This document shows, piece by piece, positions 8,927-17,425 of a stretch of 64,000 nucleotides of DNA. The notes under the pieces are model-generated. The model did not search any database and was not told the DNA's origin. It was given only the letters and a program-made list of their open reading frames with translations. The first letter of the stretch is position 1. Every line of letters starts with the position of its first letter. The stretch spans positions 1,860,001 through 1,924,000 of the forward strand of contig NC_007974.2 of the NCBI RefSeq assembly GCF_000196015.1. The letters run 5' to 3'. Made by a program: the position numbers and the translations under genes. The stretch is from Cupriavidus metallidurans CH34 (GTDB taxonomy: Bacteria; Pseudomonadota; Gammaproteobacteria; Burkholderiales; Burkholderiaceae).

Positions 8927-9130
8927 TTAGATCGGTTCGATCTTGGTCGCCGCGGGGCCCTTCTGGCCTACGCCGGCCACATAGCGCACTTTCTGGCCTT
9001 CCTGAAGCGACTTGAACCCATTACCTTGCACTTCGGAAAAATGGGCAAACAGGTCGTCTCCGCCTGCATCCGGCGTGATGAAACCAAAACCTTTTGAATC
9101 GTTAAACCACTTTACAGTACCGGTTTCCAT
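8927..9130 (-). CDS. Cold-shock protein (CspA family)
   Basis: A 67-residue single cold-shock domain, the normal length. The start at 9130 gives [20 protein letters not shown]; the longer upstream frame is leader sequence. RNP1 is KGFGFI (13-18) and RNP2 is DLFAHF (26-31); the usual second histidine of RNP2 is replaced by phenylalanine. These proteins bind single-stranded RNA and DNA and prevent RNA structure. A long untranslated leader (9131 to about 9300) and a strong terminator (8866-8903) are typical of cspA-like units, where the leader controls translation with temperature. Confidence 0.95.
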   Translation of the reverse strand: METGTVKWFNDSKGFGFITPDAGGDDLFAHFSEVQGNGFKSLQEGQKVRYVAGVGQKGPAATKIEPI

Positions 9131-10027
9131 GTAGAAATTCCTTAAAAATTCTCGCCGTGCCGAAATAGCGGACGAGGCATGACGATCAAGGAGGAAACAT
9201 GGAGAGAAAGTGGTGCTGCCGAGGTAAACACCTAACGCTTCGAGGTTACGCTTGAAGATCCTGCGATCATACTTATACAGGTACACCGCACCTCGGTCAA
9301 TGAACATCTCACGACAATCGATACGTATCTTGCAAGCGCGGCGCGAGGCAATGAACGGACCTTCGGCGAAACAACCCCTGGCTTTTCAACGCCGCATACT
9401 ACAGTCGCATTCCTTCAGTACAAGAGGTCTCTATATGCCTATGCGCAAACTGCCTCACAGTGATGCGTCGCGCCCCCGGGTGCTCTGGGCCAGCATCGAC
9501 GTACAGTGATCGAACGCGACCGCATCGAAACTCGCGCCTCAAGACGGCAGTTTCCCAGAACATGCACTCCTGAATCGCGCCTCACACAACAGCATCATCT
9601 CGATCCAAGTACGCGGATCAACGCCACACCATCTTGAATCGGACAGCGTCCAGATTTGAGCGGCAGAGTTTCATTGACTACGGTAGGAAAGCCCCGTATA
9701 ACAGATTGAGCAGGATCTTCAAGCAGCCACGCCACCTGGATTGACTTGCCCGCCTCTACGGGGCCCCTCTTCAATGCCGTCTCCTTGATCTTCTCGCTGC
9801 GCCGCAATTATTGGCGGCGTAGATTGCGCGAGACAACGACGGAGACGAGCACATCCCTGATTCGAATCAATGGCGCATGGCCCCCTCGCATCCAGCGCGA
9901 TGCGAGCGAATCCACGCGCCGGTCCGCTCCGGTACGCGCTTGCTTCCTTTCTGTTCCGCCACGCCTCGTCCGGCGTTACTGAACCGGCAAACCGTGGGAA
10001 GAGGCCAATCATCTGCGGGAGAAGCGT
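9131..10027. other. Cold-shock leader and non-coding stretch
   Basis: The first 150-200 bp (to about 9300) are probably the 5' leader of the minus-strand cold-shock gene. From about 9310 to 10027 no frame looks like a protein on either strand, and no RNA gene or repeat was recognised. Confidence 0.45.
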
Positions 10028-10204
10028 GTGTTGGCAATCTACTTTTCCAGTTTCGCATTGCTTGTTCTCTCGCAACTATTTGAGTGGCACCACCGACGAA
10101 GCGAGACACCGAGCCGCGCGCTCTACTGGGTTAGCGCGTTCAGCTACTCCACATCATTGCTGGTGATGGTATGCGCTGGCGCCACGATCGTCATCGGCAG
10201 CTAG
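10028..10204 (+). CDS. Possible small membrane protein, 58 residues, GTG start
   Basis: A short frame beginning GTG at 10028, six bases after a GGGAG ribosome-site candidate. It encodes MLAIYFSSFALLVLSQLFEW, then HHRRSETPSRALYWVSAFSY, then STSLLVMVCAGATIVIGS and stop. Two hydrophobic segments (residues 2-18 and 37-56) flank a basic loop (HHRRSETPSR), so it would be a two-pass inner-membrane protein. I recognise no family. The frame is closed by TGA upstream, so it is not the end of a longer gene. It lies just before a cluster of other small orphan genes. Confidence 0.45.
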   Translation: MLAIYFSSFALLVLSQLFEWHHRRSETPSRALYWVSAFSYSTSLLVMVCAGATIVIGS

Positions 10205-10232
10205 GACAGATGCAATTTGAGGAACGTCTACC

Positions 10233-10505
10233 ATGCCGGCACGAATGAGATGGCTGTGCCAAGGATACCGAGGCATGTACATACATGTCGCGGCATTCGA
10301 GGAACCCGGCGAGCCCATTCAAACGTGTGCCCCCGGGCCGAAATGGCGCTATCGGATGGCCATCCGATATACGGCAGACAGGGACGATCGGATATTTTTT
10401 GAATCCTTCGACGAAGAGGATGATTACTACACACACGCGGCGGCGGAGCAGGCAGCGCTTCACTATGGCAGGTTCGCCGTCGATCTGATTTATGGCATGG
10501 CTTGA
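10233..10505 (+). CDS. Hypothetical small protein
   Basis: A 90-residue protein, or 76 residues if translation begins at MYIHVAAFEEPGEPIQTCAP. The body (KWRYRMAIRYTADRDDRIFF) is beta-rich, and the end is an alpha helix containing AAAEQAALHYGRFAVDLIYG. This plan, a beta meander closed by a helix that pairs alanines with HYG or HGE and ends near ID, is shared with the proteins at 10719, 11993, 14550 and 15068. No named function is known to me. Codon use and absence of a competing frame support it as real. Confidence 0.6.
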   Translation: MPARMRWLCQGYRGMYIHVAAFEEPGEPIQTCAPGPKWRYRMAIRYTADRDDRIFFESFDEEDDYYTHAAAEQAALHYGRFAVDLIYGMA

Positions 10506-10718
10506 CGAAGCGCCGCGTCTCACCATGGAGAGCCACAAGACTGATTCCATGCGCTGTTCGCAGCGGCGCACGACCGTCAATCGCTAGCCACCTGCATGTG
10601 GATTGAAGGTACGAGACAGTCTGCCAAGGCGATGGTGGCAACTCTCAAGCATTGGTGGCGCACCTGAACGCCGTGACGGAAAGCGCGTGCCGGAACGTAC
10701 CCTACGTGGAGCGACATA

Positions 10719-11003
10719 ATGGACAACTACCCTGCTGCAAACTGCAAGGGCTTTGATATCTACCCGTTGGTCTACAAGTTCGACTCGCCTCGCGAATGGC
10801 ACGAGCGCCGACCAGACCGCTCATACAGCGCGTCCGTGGTCATCTGTCGGGAAGGTGAGCCACCGAGCGGAAATTGCGCGCGGGTGTTTCACGTCCCAGA
10901 CATGCACTGGGCTGACTTAGGGTTAGCAAAGCGTGCGGCCATACGACATGGCGAGCACATCATTGACGGCCAGGTCGTAGGTGAGTCGCTAGCTGGCCTT
11001 TGA
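10719..11003 (+). CDS. Hypothetical small protein
   Basis: A 94-residue protein starting MDNYPAANCKGFDIYPLVYK. A predicted beta-rich body (SYSASVVICREGEPPSGNCA, then RVFHVPDM) is followed by a helix, LAKRAAIRHGEHIIDGQVVG. The helix matches that of its neighbour at 10233 (alanines, HYG/HGE, ID), so the two are probably distant paralogs. Similar small proteins are scattered in Burkholderia and Cupriavidus accessory regions. No function can be assigned. Confidence 0.65.
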   Translation: MDNYPAANCKGFDIYPLVYKFDSPREWHERRPDRSYSASVVICREGEPPSGNCARVFHVPDMHWADLGLAKRAAIRHGEHIIDGQVVGESLAGL

Positions 11004-11131
11004 TCGAGAACGCTCAACGCGCCGCGCAGCAACAGCGCCGTTCGCCCTCCCCGAGTAGTTATCGAGCGCGCCCTGACCAAAGGCCGTAGGCTCATCATCG
11101 TTACGCCGCATCTTGGACCGCGAAACCTACC

Positions 11132-11563
11132 ATGGCACTCATCAGAGCAGCGCTGCTTGGCATGATGCTGACAACAGCGTCCTCCGCACATGCAATACGC
11201 TGCGAAGGCAGTGGCAAGACGCTTTACACCCAAGACTCGGCGTGCCCAGATGGCTACGGAATCGTTGACGGCTCGCACCGCGGCAGCGTCTCGATGCTTG
11301 GAAAGAGCGAGCACGTGCGAGAAAACGAAGCGACCTTCCTGTCTGACCGCGCCTTGGAGCGAGAGACGATGCGCGGTCACGAAGCCAGAATCAAGATGGC
11401 ATCGGGCGTAAATCAATCCCGCGCTGAAGCGTGCGAAGCCTTGAGTTATCAAGCGCGATCTGTTGACGCCGCGATGGAGCAACCGAACGATCCCCACGCA
11501 CTCAATACCTTGCGCAAGCTCCACCGAAACATCCGGGAGGAGCAGCAACGAAACGACTGCTAG
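11132..11563 (+). CDS. Secreted protein with DUF4124-like N-terminus
   Basis: A 143-residue protein with a clear signal peptide (MALIRAALLGMMLTTASSAHA). The mature N-terminus, IRCEGSGKTLYTQDSACPDG, resembles the DUF4124 pattern in which a short beta unit with two cysteines ends in CP. The rest is a charged helical tail (QSRAEACEALSYQARSVDAA, then TLRKLHRNIREEQQRNDC), possibly coiled coil, ending in cysteine. It should be periplasmic. Function unknown. Confidence 0.75.
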   Translation: MALIRAALLGMMLTTASSAHAIRCEGSGKTLYTQDSACPDGYGIVDGSHRGSVSMLGKSEHVRENEATFLSDRALERETMRGHEARIKMASGVNQSRAEACEALSYQARSVDAAMEQPNDPHALNTLRKLHRNIREEQQRNDC

Positions 11564-11877
11564 GAACGTTGGGCACACAACTCCACGCTCGCCAAAGTGC
11601 TGGCAGGCACGCCTCTCGCCGGCAAGGATTGCGTAAAGGTGGTACGATGCGCTGCCGTCGATGATCTTCGACGCGTGCGCCGCCAGGACGACATCATCAC
11701 TAGAAGAGCGTCATCGGCCACCCGGGTGTACTCCGGGTCTTCGAGGCAACTACTGCCCGTAACCATATCCGACCGGCGGCACAGCCGCTCCGCAACACAG
11801 CGCATGTACACAACGTCGCTGGCTTGCGCAAGTAAGGTCAATGTTGCGCCTGTCGCCACCCGCCTCAGCACGCGCAT
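11560..11877 (-). CDS. Doubtful small ORF with signal-like N-terminus
   Basis: A 105-residue frame, MRVLRRVATGATLTLLAQAS then DVVYMRCVAERLCRRSDMVT. The start resembles a weak signal peptide and there are several cysteines, but the C-terminal half is arginine- and serine-rich low-complexity sequence, as expected of an antisense or non-coding frame. It fills the gap between 11563 and 11993, where I see nothing better. It may equally be non-coding. Confidence 0.2.
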   Translation of the reverse strand: MRVLRRVATGATLTLLAQASDVVYMRCVAERLCRRSDMVTGSSCLEDPEYTRVADDALLVMMSSWRRTRRRSSTAAHRTTFTQSLPARGVPASTLASVELCAQRS

Positions 11878-11992
11878 CGACGACGTGACCCATTTCTGCT
11901 CAGTAGGGCCACCATTTGGATTGGTGGTTACGACGAACCCCGATCGACCTGCCCTTGCCTAGGAGCAGCGCCGACTCGAAACAGAGAACAAT

Positions 11993-12256
11993 TTGAATCA
12001 AGATTTCACTCCCTTTACCGTTTCCGTTTACCCAATTCAGCAAGAACCAGGCATCTGGTTCGCAAGCTACATGATCTCCGAGTATCGAGGCGGCGCCGAA
12101 CGCGTAGTCGCAAACGTTTCGATGCGCCACGTCACCCATGGCTCGGAAGCCAAGGCCAAACAGGCGGCCCGCAACGCTGGTGACGGCGTTGTTGCCCACA
12201 TGGGACGGCAGTCATTTGAACGGCACCCTACGAACCTCCCTACGCAATGCGCGTGA
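11993..12256 (+). CDS. Hypothetical small protein
   Basis: An 87-residue protein. The N-terminal part (FTPFTVSVYPIQQEPGIWFA, then SYMISEYRGGAERVVANVSM) looks like a beta meander and ends in a helix with GSEAKAKQAARNAGDGVVAH. This agrees with the plan of the small proteins at 10233, 10719, 14550 and 15068. The start may be a non-ATG codon at 11993 (displayed as M). It lies 27 bp before infA on the same strand and may be cotranscribed with it. No function known. Confidence 0.65.
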   Translation: MNQDFTPFTVSVYPIQQEPGIWFASYMISEYRGGAERVVANVSMRHVTHGSEAKAKQAARNAGDGVVAHMGRQSFERHPTNLPTQCA

Positions 12257-12283
12257 CCCCGCCTGACACTACCGGAGCAATAC

Positions 12284-12505
12284 ATGGCTAAAGAAGAATT
12301 GGTTGAATTTGGTGGAAAGGTTTCGGAAGTACTTCCGGACAACCGCTTTCGCGTCATCCTTGAGAACGGGTTCGAGGTGTGGGCCTATTCCTCGGGTCGT
12401 CTCAAAAAGAATCGCATACGTGTTCTCGCGGGGGACCGCGTTACGCTTGAAATGTCACCATACGACCTTACGAAAGGGCGTATCAACTATCGTCACAAGT
12501 CTTGA
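12284..12505 (+). CDS. infA: Translation initiation factor IF-1
   Basis: A 73-residue S1/OB-fold protein, full length for IF-1: [20 protein letters not shown], then [20 protein letters not shown], then [22 protein letters not shown]-1 binds the ribosomal A site during initiation. Burkholderiales often carry more than one infA. This copy is away from the ribosomal-protein cluster, and differs from typical beta-proteobacterial IF-1 in the central loop ([18 protein letters not shown]), so it is probably the accessory paralog. Its place beside a cold-shock gene and small orphans in an accessory stretch fits a conditional role, which is inference. Confidence 0.95.
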   Translation: MAKEELVEFGGKVSEVLPDNRFRVILENGFEVWAYSSGRLKKNRIRVLAGDRVTLEMSPYDLTKGRINYRHKS

Positions 12506-12626
12506 TTGCCAGTTGGCGACGGGCTCACCAGGCTGTAGAGCCTCTGTCGATCGTACTGGCGGTCGGGGTTACGCGATAACGACGGCGCGGCGTGGAGGAG
12601 CGATTCCGCGCACAACATCCGCGCCG

Positions 12627-12851
12627 TCAGGATTTGCGATGGTTCAATGGATCGAAGGATTTCCGCTCTTTGATCTGGCCATCTTGGTCATGAATGAAGA
12701 GCTTGACCCCGTCCTGCTTCGCGGCGTCTGTGGCAGCCGCGATTGCCTCAACTTCTGTTGGAAACAGAACGGTAGCGCCGTTCGGTCCCTCCACGACCAC
12801 AATCCAACCTCGGTCGTCATCCGGCATGACGTGGATATTTCGAGAAGCCAT
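12627..12851 (-). CDS. DUF2188 family protein
   Basis: A 74-residue protein starting MASRNIHVMPDDDRGWIVVV (ATG at 12849-12851). The pattern NIHVMPD...GWIVVVEG...A.FPTEVEAIAAATDAAKQDGV...IHDQDGQI is that of DUF2188: a small beta-beta-alpha-beta unit that opens with a HV-P motif and ends with an IHGRDG-like motif (here IHDQDGQI). Its molecular function is unknown. The long upstream extension of the frame is shadow. Confidence 0.85.
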   Translation of the reverse strand: MASRNIHVMPDDDRGWIVVVEGPNGATVLFPTEVEAIAAATDAAKQDGVKLFIHDQDGQIKERKSFDPLNHRKS

Positions 12852-13042
12852 GATTGCCCCCAGGCTGATGGCGCTGTACTGACAGTCTCGCGTAGCCAAG
12901 TGGGTCTCCGCAATCAGGCGCTGTCCCACGACGGGTAACGCACCTCCGTTGCGCATAGACAGCTGACCGTCCGCGACGTTTCGGGCAATCCAGCACAAAC
13001 CAACTATGCTTGTCTTGTAAGCAGACAGGTGAGAATGGTGAA

Positions 13043-13777
13043 ATGATGATCGAACCCATCCTGCTGGTTGCCACGCGCGTTGCGACATTCGATGGGCAGC
13101 AGGCGCTGACCAATGCCACCGGTTTTTTCTTCGAACGAGATAATCGCCTGTTTGTTGTGACAAGCCGGCATGTGCTGTTCGATGAGCCAAGCAAGCACTT
13201 TCCTGACCGGATCGAGATCGAGTTACATGTCAATCCGGAAAACATGGCGGAGTCCATCGGCTTCTCCATTCTGCTGTATCGCGATGGCAAGAGTGTCTGG
13301 CGCGATGGGCTCGATACCGCCGGCGGGATCGACGTGGGCGTAATCGAACTCGACCGCGCTGCGTTGCCGCCAGAGATGGTTTATCGGGCGTTTACGCCCG
13401 CCCACCTGCATAGGTCGCACGACCCCATCGAAGCGGGCACTTCTTTACTAATTGTTGGCTTCCCGCTTGGCTTTCATGACACGCTTCATCATTTACCCGT
13501 GGTGCGGCAGGCGGTCATCGCTTCCTCATTCGGCATGCGCTTTAAGGGGAAAGGCTACTTCCTGACTGATGCCCGGACGCATCGCGGCACCAGCGGCGCA
13601 CCGGTCGTCACGCGCATCCTTAGTACCGATGCCGGCACGCACGCGCTGCCATGGATGCTGCTCGGCATTCATTCGGCTCGATTGGACGTGAGCTCGCGGG
13701 ACTTCGAACTAGACGAAGCCCTAGGTTTGAACTCCGCCTGGTACGCCGACATCTTGCTGCCGCTCACGGAAAAATGA
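13043..13777 (+). CDS. Intracellular trypsin-like serine protease
   Basis: A 244-residue protein starting MMIEPILLVATRVATFDGQQ (ATG at 13043; the upstream methionine at 13010 lacks a ribosome site). The chymotrypsin-fold triad is readable: H43 in VVTSRHVLF, D97 in GGIDVGVIEL and S184 in HRGTSGAPVV. There is no signal peptide, transmembrane segment or PDZ domain, so it is a bare cytoplasmic protease core, unlike DegP or DegQ. Proteins of this kind occur as trypsin-like peptidase domain proteins in accessory regions, sometimes as defence effectors. No partner with a recognisable sensor domain is adjacent. Substrate unknown. Confidence 0.88.
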   Translation: MMIEPILLVATRVATFDGQQALTNATGFFFERDNRLFVVTSRHVLFDEPSKHFPDRIEIELHVNPENMAESIGFSILLYRDGKSVWRDGLDTAGGIDVGVIELDRAALPPEMVYRAFTPAHLHRSHDPIEAGTSLLIVGFPLGFHDTLHHLPVVRQAVIASSFGMRFKGKGYFLTDARTHRGTSGAPVVTRILSTDAGTHALPWMLLGIHSARLDVSSRDFELDEALGLNSAWYADILLPLTEK

Positions 13778-13906
13778 CTTGCAGGCGAAAACTGGCAGCA
13801 GCGGCATCATTCGTTGCATGCGGCAGTACTTGCCATAGCAGGGATGGCGCATGAAAAGACGACTGGAAAAACAGCCTGTGATTGCGCGGTGGGGCGTTGA
13901 CGTGTC

Positions 13907-14362
13907 CTACACGTCCGCCCACGTGAACATGGTGCCAGCGTCGATTATCTGGATAGCATAGGCTCGCGCGACAACCATAGCCTCGCCATCAGAACGGAAT
14001 ATGCCGGGAGCGACGAGGTAGTCCGTTCTTCGATCGAAGATGTTGGCCGGGGAGCTGGAACCATATATCCGAACTTCACCTGTCCACTGCGCTCGCTCTT
14101 TGGATGCAGCGGAGACTTCGTAGCCGAAGTCTCCGTGCCGATGGACCGGACCCACCCTCGCATCGACCCAACGCATGCCAGCTCTTTCAGCCTTCTGCGA
14201 TGCCTCTTGCGCTGTTCGATAGACATCGGGACCAAGATCGATCACATGATCAATTGCCGCATCAGCTTGATGCTCCGTCACAATCAGGCGGGGGTTGTAC
14301 TCGCCACTGGCAAGCAATTGCGGATTGCAGTTGATGATGTGCCGCCTGTAGGTGGTAGCCAT
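13907..14362 (-). CDS. Hypothetical protein, 151 residues
   Basis: The frame encodes MATTYRRHIINCNPQLLASG, then EYNPRLIVTEHQADAAIDHV, with a helix YRTAQEASQKAERAGMRWVD, then a second unit ending in GEAMVVARAYAIQIIDAG. It seems to contain two repeats of the strand-strand-helix plan seen in the small proteins of this region, the second helix being AMVVARAYAIQIID. No signal or membrane segment. Unknown function. Codon use fits a real gene. Confidence 0.6.
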   Translation of the reverse strand: MATTYRRHIINCNPQLLASGEYNPRLIVTEHQADAAIDHVIDLGPDVYRTAQEASQKAERAGMRWVDARVGPVHRHGDFGYEVSAASKERAQWTGEVRIYGSSSPANIFDRRTDYLVAPGIFRSDGEAMVVARAYAIQIIDAGTMFTWADV

Positions 14363-14549
14363 TTCAAACTCCCAGGTTAGCGCAAGCCTAGCATGGCGAA
14401 AGAACGCTCCACCATCGACGGCCGCCAGTACGCAGACCCGGCCGATCGTGAAGCCTCAGTCGAAAGCTATCGAGCAAGGAAACTCAGCAGAGTTGATCAT
14501 GCCCAACCTGATTCTCGTTGAGATGAGGACTTAGGACCGCAGTGTGTGA

Positions 14550-14774
14550 TTAGACCGGATTCTTGTCGATCCGAAGCAACGCTTCGTCCATTGCGTCGAT
14601 CGCAGCAAGCTCGCGGGTAGGATAGCTGTTTCCATGGCTGCTAAATGTTGTGCGGCCGTCGATGGTATAGGTCCAGCACCAGTCCCCGTATGTCCTTTCG
14701 ACAACGTCAAACTTCAGGTGGCGATCCTTGTACATCAGACTCTCGAACAAAGTTCTCGTATTCAGATTCAGCAT
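14550..14774 (-). CDS. Hypothetical small protein
   Basis: A 74-residue protein, MLNLNTRTLFESLMYKDRHL then KFDVVERTYGDWCWTYTIDG, ending with the helix TRELAAIDAMDEALLRIDKN. Strands followed by an alanine-rich C-terminal helix with ID match the plan of the neighbours at 10719 and 15068. No domain name known. Confidence 0.6.
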   Translation of the reverse strand: MLNLNTRTLFESLMYKDRHLKFDVVERTYGDWCWTYTIDGRTTFSSHGNSYPTRELAAIDAMDEALLRIDKNPV

Positions 14775-15067
14775 GATTTAGTAACCCTCGATACCCCTGA
14801 GGATATCAATCGCAGCCAACGCCATGTGAGCAGCCCCCATTGCGCACCTTAACACGCCTGCCCAGGGCAGGAGTACGTGGAGCATGCGCGGCCCGGAGCG
14901 TCTGCGTGCGATTGCTGCACAAATTATGTCTCTGGTTTCGCGTGACGACCTGGCCTAACGGGATGCAAGCGCAACGCCAAACAAGACCATGGGTCACGTG
15001 CCTGCATGGTCTACTGCTACAACGTAGCGCACCACCGTAGCTTTGGTGAGAAGCCGTCAGAATCCAT

Positions 15068-15304
15068 CTAGTATTCGTCGACATCCAGGATCTGGTCAAT
15101 GGACGCCCGTGCGGCGAGCTCGCCCACTAAATGTGCCCAGCGGCGCGAAAACGGGGACCCCAACACCTTGAGGCGCGCACCGTAGACTGCATCACGGGTT
15201 CGAATCGGCCCCTTGATCTGAAACCAAGTATCAAACATCCCCTCGGACGTGTTTAACAGATCAATGCGTATTGCGAAACCTCTGTACTCTGTCGTGCGTT
15301 GCAT
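15068..15304 (-). CDS. Hypothetical small protein
   Basis: A 78-residue protein starting MQRTTEYRGFAIRIDLLNTS. The ATG at 15304 is preferred because GGAG lies six bases upstream of it; the upstream codons (ATG at 15310, TTG at 15316) overlap that site. The body YRGFAIRID...FDTWFQIKGPI is followed by the helix LVGELAARASIDQILDVDEY. Same fold plan as 14550 and 10719. Function unknown. Confidence 0.65.
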   Translation of the reverse strand: MQRTTEYRGFAIRIDLLNTSEGMFDTWFQIKGPIRTRDAVYGARLKVLGSPFSRRWAHLVGELAARASIDQILDVDEY

Positions 15305-15389
15305 GCTCATCTCCAAGTCGTTTTGACATTCTTCGCAAGGTCAAGCCCGAAATCGAAGGTGACATCGCAGATAGTTGGAGGCCAGGCAA

Positions 15390-15908
15390 TCATGCCCACC
15401 TGAGGTTCGGCATCAGGTCGTTGTGCTCGTCAATCGCTACACCACCCAGTTCGTGAATCAACTGCTTCGTGGACTCCTTGGAGTTCGAGTCGCAACTTGA
15501 GATCATCAGCAACTGGTCTGGTGTCATTTGCGCTTTCTGCCGCCGCAGTCCGAGACGGCCAATCCTGGTACCGACCAATCCGCCGACCCACCAGCCGGTC
15601 ATGGCGCCTAGCGTCATCGCACCAACATAGGAAATGGCAGTGGCACTTGTACCGACTGAGACTCCGTATCTCAAAACAGCCAGCGCGGCGATGATCGCGC
15701 CGACAAAGATTCCGCTGGTCGCTAGTTCTTCGCGATACGTGGTCTGACCAACGTCGATGCTTGGCAACCCATCCACTGGCTGACTGTCACGCTGGGAAAA
15801 CCAGGGCCCCACAGTTAGTGCTGATGTATTGGCAAGTTCGCCGAGTCGTGCTTGTGCCAATCGCGCCGTGACGACGTCTTTTAGAATGAAATACAGCAAC
15901 GTACGCAT
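15390..15908 (-). CDS. Membrane protein with glycine-rich paired TM segments
   Basis: A 172-residue protein. The N-terminus MRTLLYFILKDVVTARLAQA resembles small Burkholderiales membrane proteins that open MRRLYFLLPD. A central block of two glycine- and alanine-rich hydrophobic segments (GIFVGAIIAALAVLRYGVSV and AISYVGAMTLGAMTGWWVGG) is reminiscent of glycine-zipper hairpins, followed by a soluble C-terminal part (KQLIHELGGVAIDEHNDLMP). It is probably an inner-membrane protein; role unknown. Confidence 0.7.
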   Translation of the reverse strand: MRTLLYFILKDVVTARLAQARLGELANTSALTVGPWFSQRDSQPVDGLPSIDVGQTTYREELATSGIFVGAIIAALAVLRYGVSVGTSATAISYVGAMTLGAMTGWWVGGLVGTRIGRLGLRRQKAQMTPDQLLMISSCDSNSKESTKQLIHELGGVAIDEHNDLMPNLRWA

Positions 15909-15910
15909 GG

Positions 15911-16975
15911 TGTTACCTCACTCCGCATTATTTGTTGCCGACGAGCCGACGGACGACTGTGGAGTGATTTCGCCTCAGCGCGATCCCAGTCGAACAATAG
16001 CGTGACTGCCCATGCCATTGAGTGGCCACTATGCGTATGAATCCTGGTCTCCTTGCCGACCAGGTGGTCACGCATAAGGTGCGTGATGGGTACGCTTCGG
16101 TCGAGAAGGATCGCAGTCGCCGGGCATCGATTGCATCGATCCTCGCGCACGGCCGACTTTCTCGAATATCGTGGATGTTGCCGAGCAGGCGTCGCCGCGT
16201 GGCATCTTGCATGGAGTTTCCAGGAAATCCCCGTGAGTGACTTTAGGAGTCACCAGTCCTCAGACGTCGTCGAGGGGGAAGCCCGGAAACGAGCGAAGGC
16301 GCTCCGAAAACCCATGATCATCGGGAACGCTCTAGCTAAGAGTATAGGGGGACGTTGCATCCCCTCCTATCGTCCTTACAAAATGGCTCGGCAAGCGTTG
16401 CGTCGTGTACTTCCAATCAAGCTCGAACCACGCGCCGAAGACGATCCATCCCTGTCTGATCATACGGCCCGTTGCGCGGTCCGGCTTCCAGAGGTTGGTC
16501 CACCAAGGCCCCTCGCCTACGCGATCAACGGACTGAACCATGTCAGTTGCGACGCCCACCATCAGCCCGCTACGCCAGCGCATGATCGAAGACATACAGA
16601 TTCGAGAGTCTGCGCTCCGACAGCGGGGCCTGGGGCCGAGCGCATTGTGCTCGAGGTCGCGGATATCTTCCGCCTCCACGGTCCACCAGCTTGAACCTCG
16701 GGCAGTTGCATGTCATGTCGGGCATCGAACAGTGCCGCACCGGGGCATAGGACGAGCTTGTCTTGCACCGTTCCGATTGCGCCAAGTTCGAGGTGCCCTG
16801 TAACTCCTGCCGCAACCGGCATTGCCCGAAGTGTCAGGGCAGCGGCCTAATCGAAGCCCTCGATCGCATCAATGCCGGCAGGCTTTTGCAGCCCTTCTTG
16901 AGAGGGGTGAACATCACGTCGGTTCATCCCGATAAGCATGGGTTTAGCTTGCTTTCTAGGACCAATTGATGTCAC
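15911..16975. other. Gap with IS91-type remnant
   Basis: About 1 kb without a convincing intact gene. A minus-strand frame at 16332-16679 has a tryptophan-rich stretch (GPWWTNLWKPDRATGRMIRQ, then GWIVFGAWFELDWKYTTQRL) that might be real but is not recognised; I leave it uncalled. An IS91-family transposase fragment lies at 16708-16850. Confidence 0.4.
16708..16850 (+). mobile_element. IS91-family transposase N-terminal fragment
   Basis: Pieces of the N-terminal zinc-binding region of IS91-type (Y2/HUH) transposases are readable: IEQCRTGA, then, after a break, HRSDCAKFEVPCNSCRNRHC and PKCQGS. The CNSCRNRHCPKCQ motif is diagnostic. A stop interrupts the first part and the rest of the transposase is missing beyond about 16850. 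It is a relic, with no ends of the element identified. Confidence 0.75.
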
Positions 16976-17425
16976 TTGGAAAAAATTATTACGACAATTG
17001 CGCTCACAACGCTTTGTTCAGTTGCCCACGCCGGCATGTTCAGTACGCGCACCTACGGCGACGGTGTTGAAAACGTTGGCGACAAGATCTCGGACCTTGT
17101 CACTGATAGATTCACTCAGGTCTTCGATGCCAACACGTACTCTGTCGTCGTGATCTTCCAACATGCGCAAGTTGGTCAAGACAACGTCTGCATGGCTATC
17201 GCCGGCGTGAGCCGACGGCAGTCCCCAGATAAGCAGACATTGCCGATTCCGGCGTGGCGACTGACTTCCACCCATCTCCAACGAAACTCAGGCACCTTGG
17301 ACTACGCGCGCAAAGAAGCATGCTTGCTGAGTGCTATTCGGAGTGCGGTACAGGACCTGATGCAGGTAGAACCGGAGGCCGTCAGAGCAAATAGTGCGCG
17401 GTCCCTGGCAAATCCGGCGAAGTGA
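16976..17425 (+). CDS. Secreted hypothetical protein
   Basis: A 149-residue protein with a signal peptide (MEKIITTIALTTLCSVAHAG) beginning at a TTG codon; no ATG in this frame lies before the signal, and the ribosome site is poor, so the start is uncertain. The mature part (MFSTRTYGDGVENVGDKISD, then LVTDRFTQVFDANTYSVVVI) has no recognisable domain. A periplasmic location is likely. Confidence 0.6.
   Translation: MEKIITTIALTTLCSVAHAGMFSTRTYGDGVENVGDKISDLVTDRFTQVFDANTYSVVVIFQHAQVGQDNVCMAIAGVSRRQSPDKQTLPIPAWRLTSTHLQRNSGTLDYARKEACLLSAIRSAVQDLMQVEPEAVRANSARSLANPAK

Noticed and set aside
15190..15205. TTCGAATC-like tRNA T-loop motif
   Set aside because: It lies in the coding sequence of a small protein and there is no cloverleaf around it.
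16332..16679. Minus-strand frame with a tryptophan-rich segment
   Set aside because: Some protein-like character, but no ribosome site, no family and an uncertain start, so it was not called as a gene.
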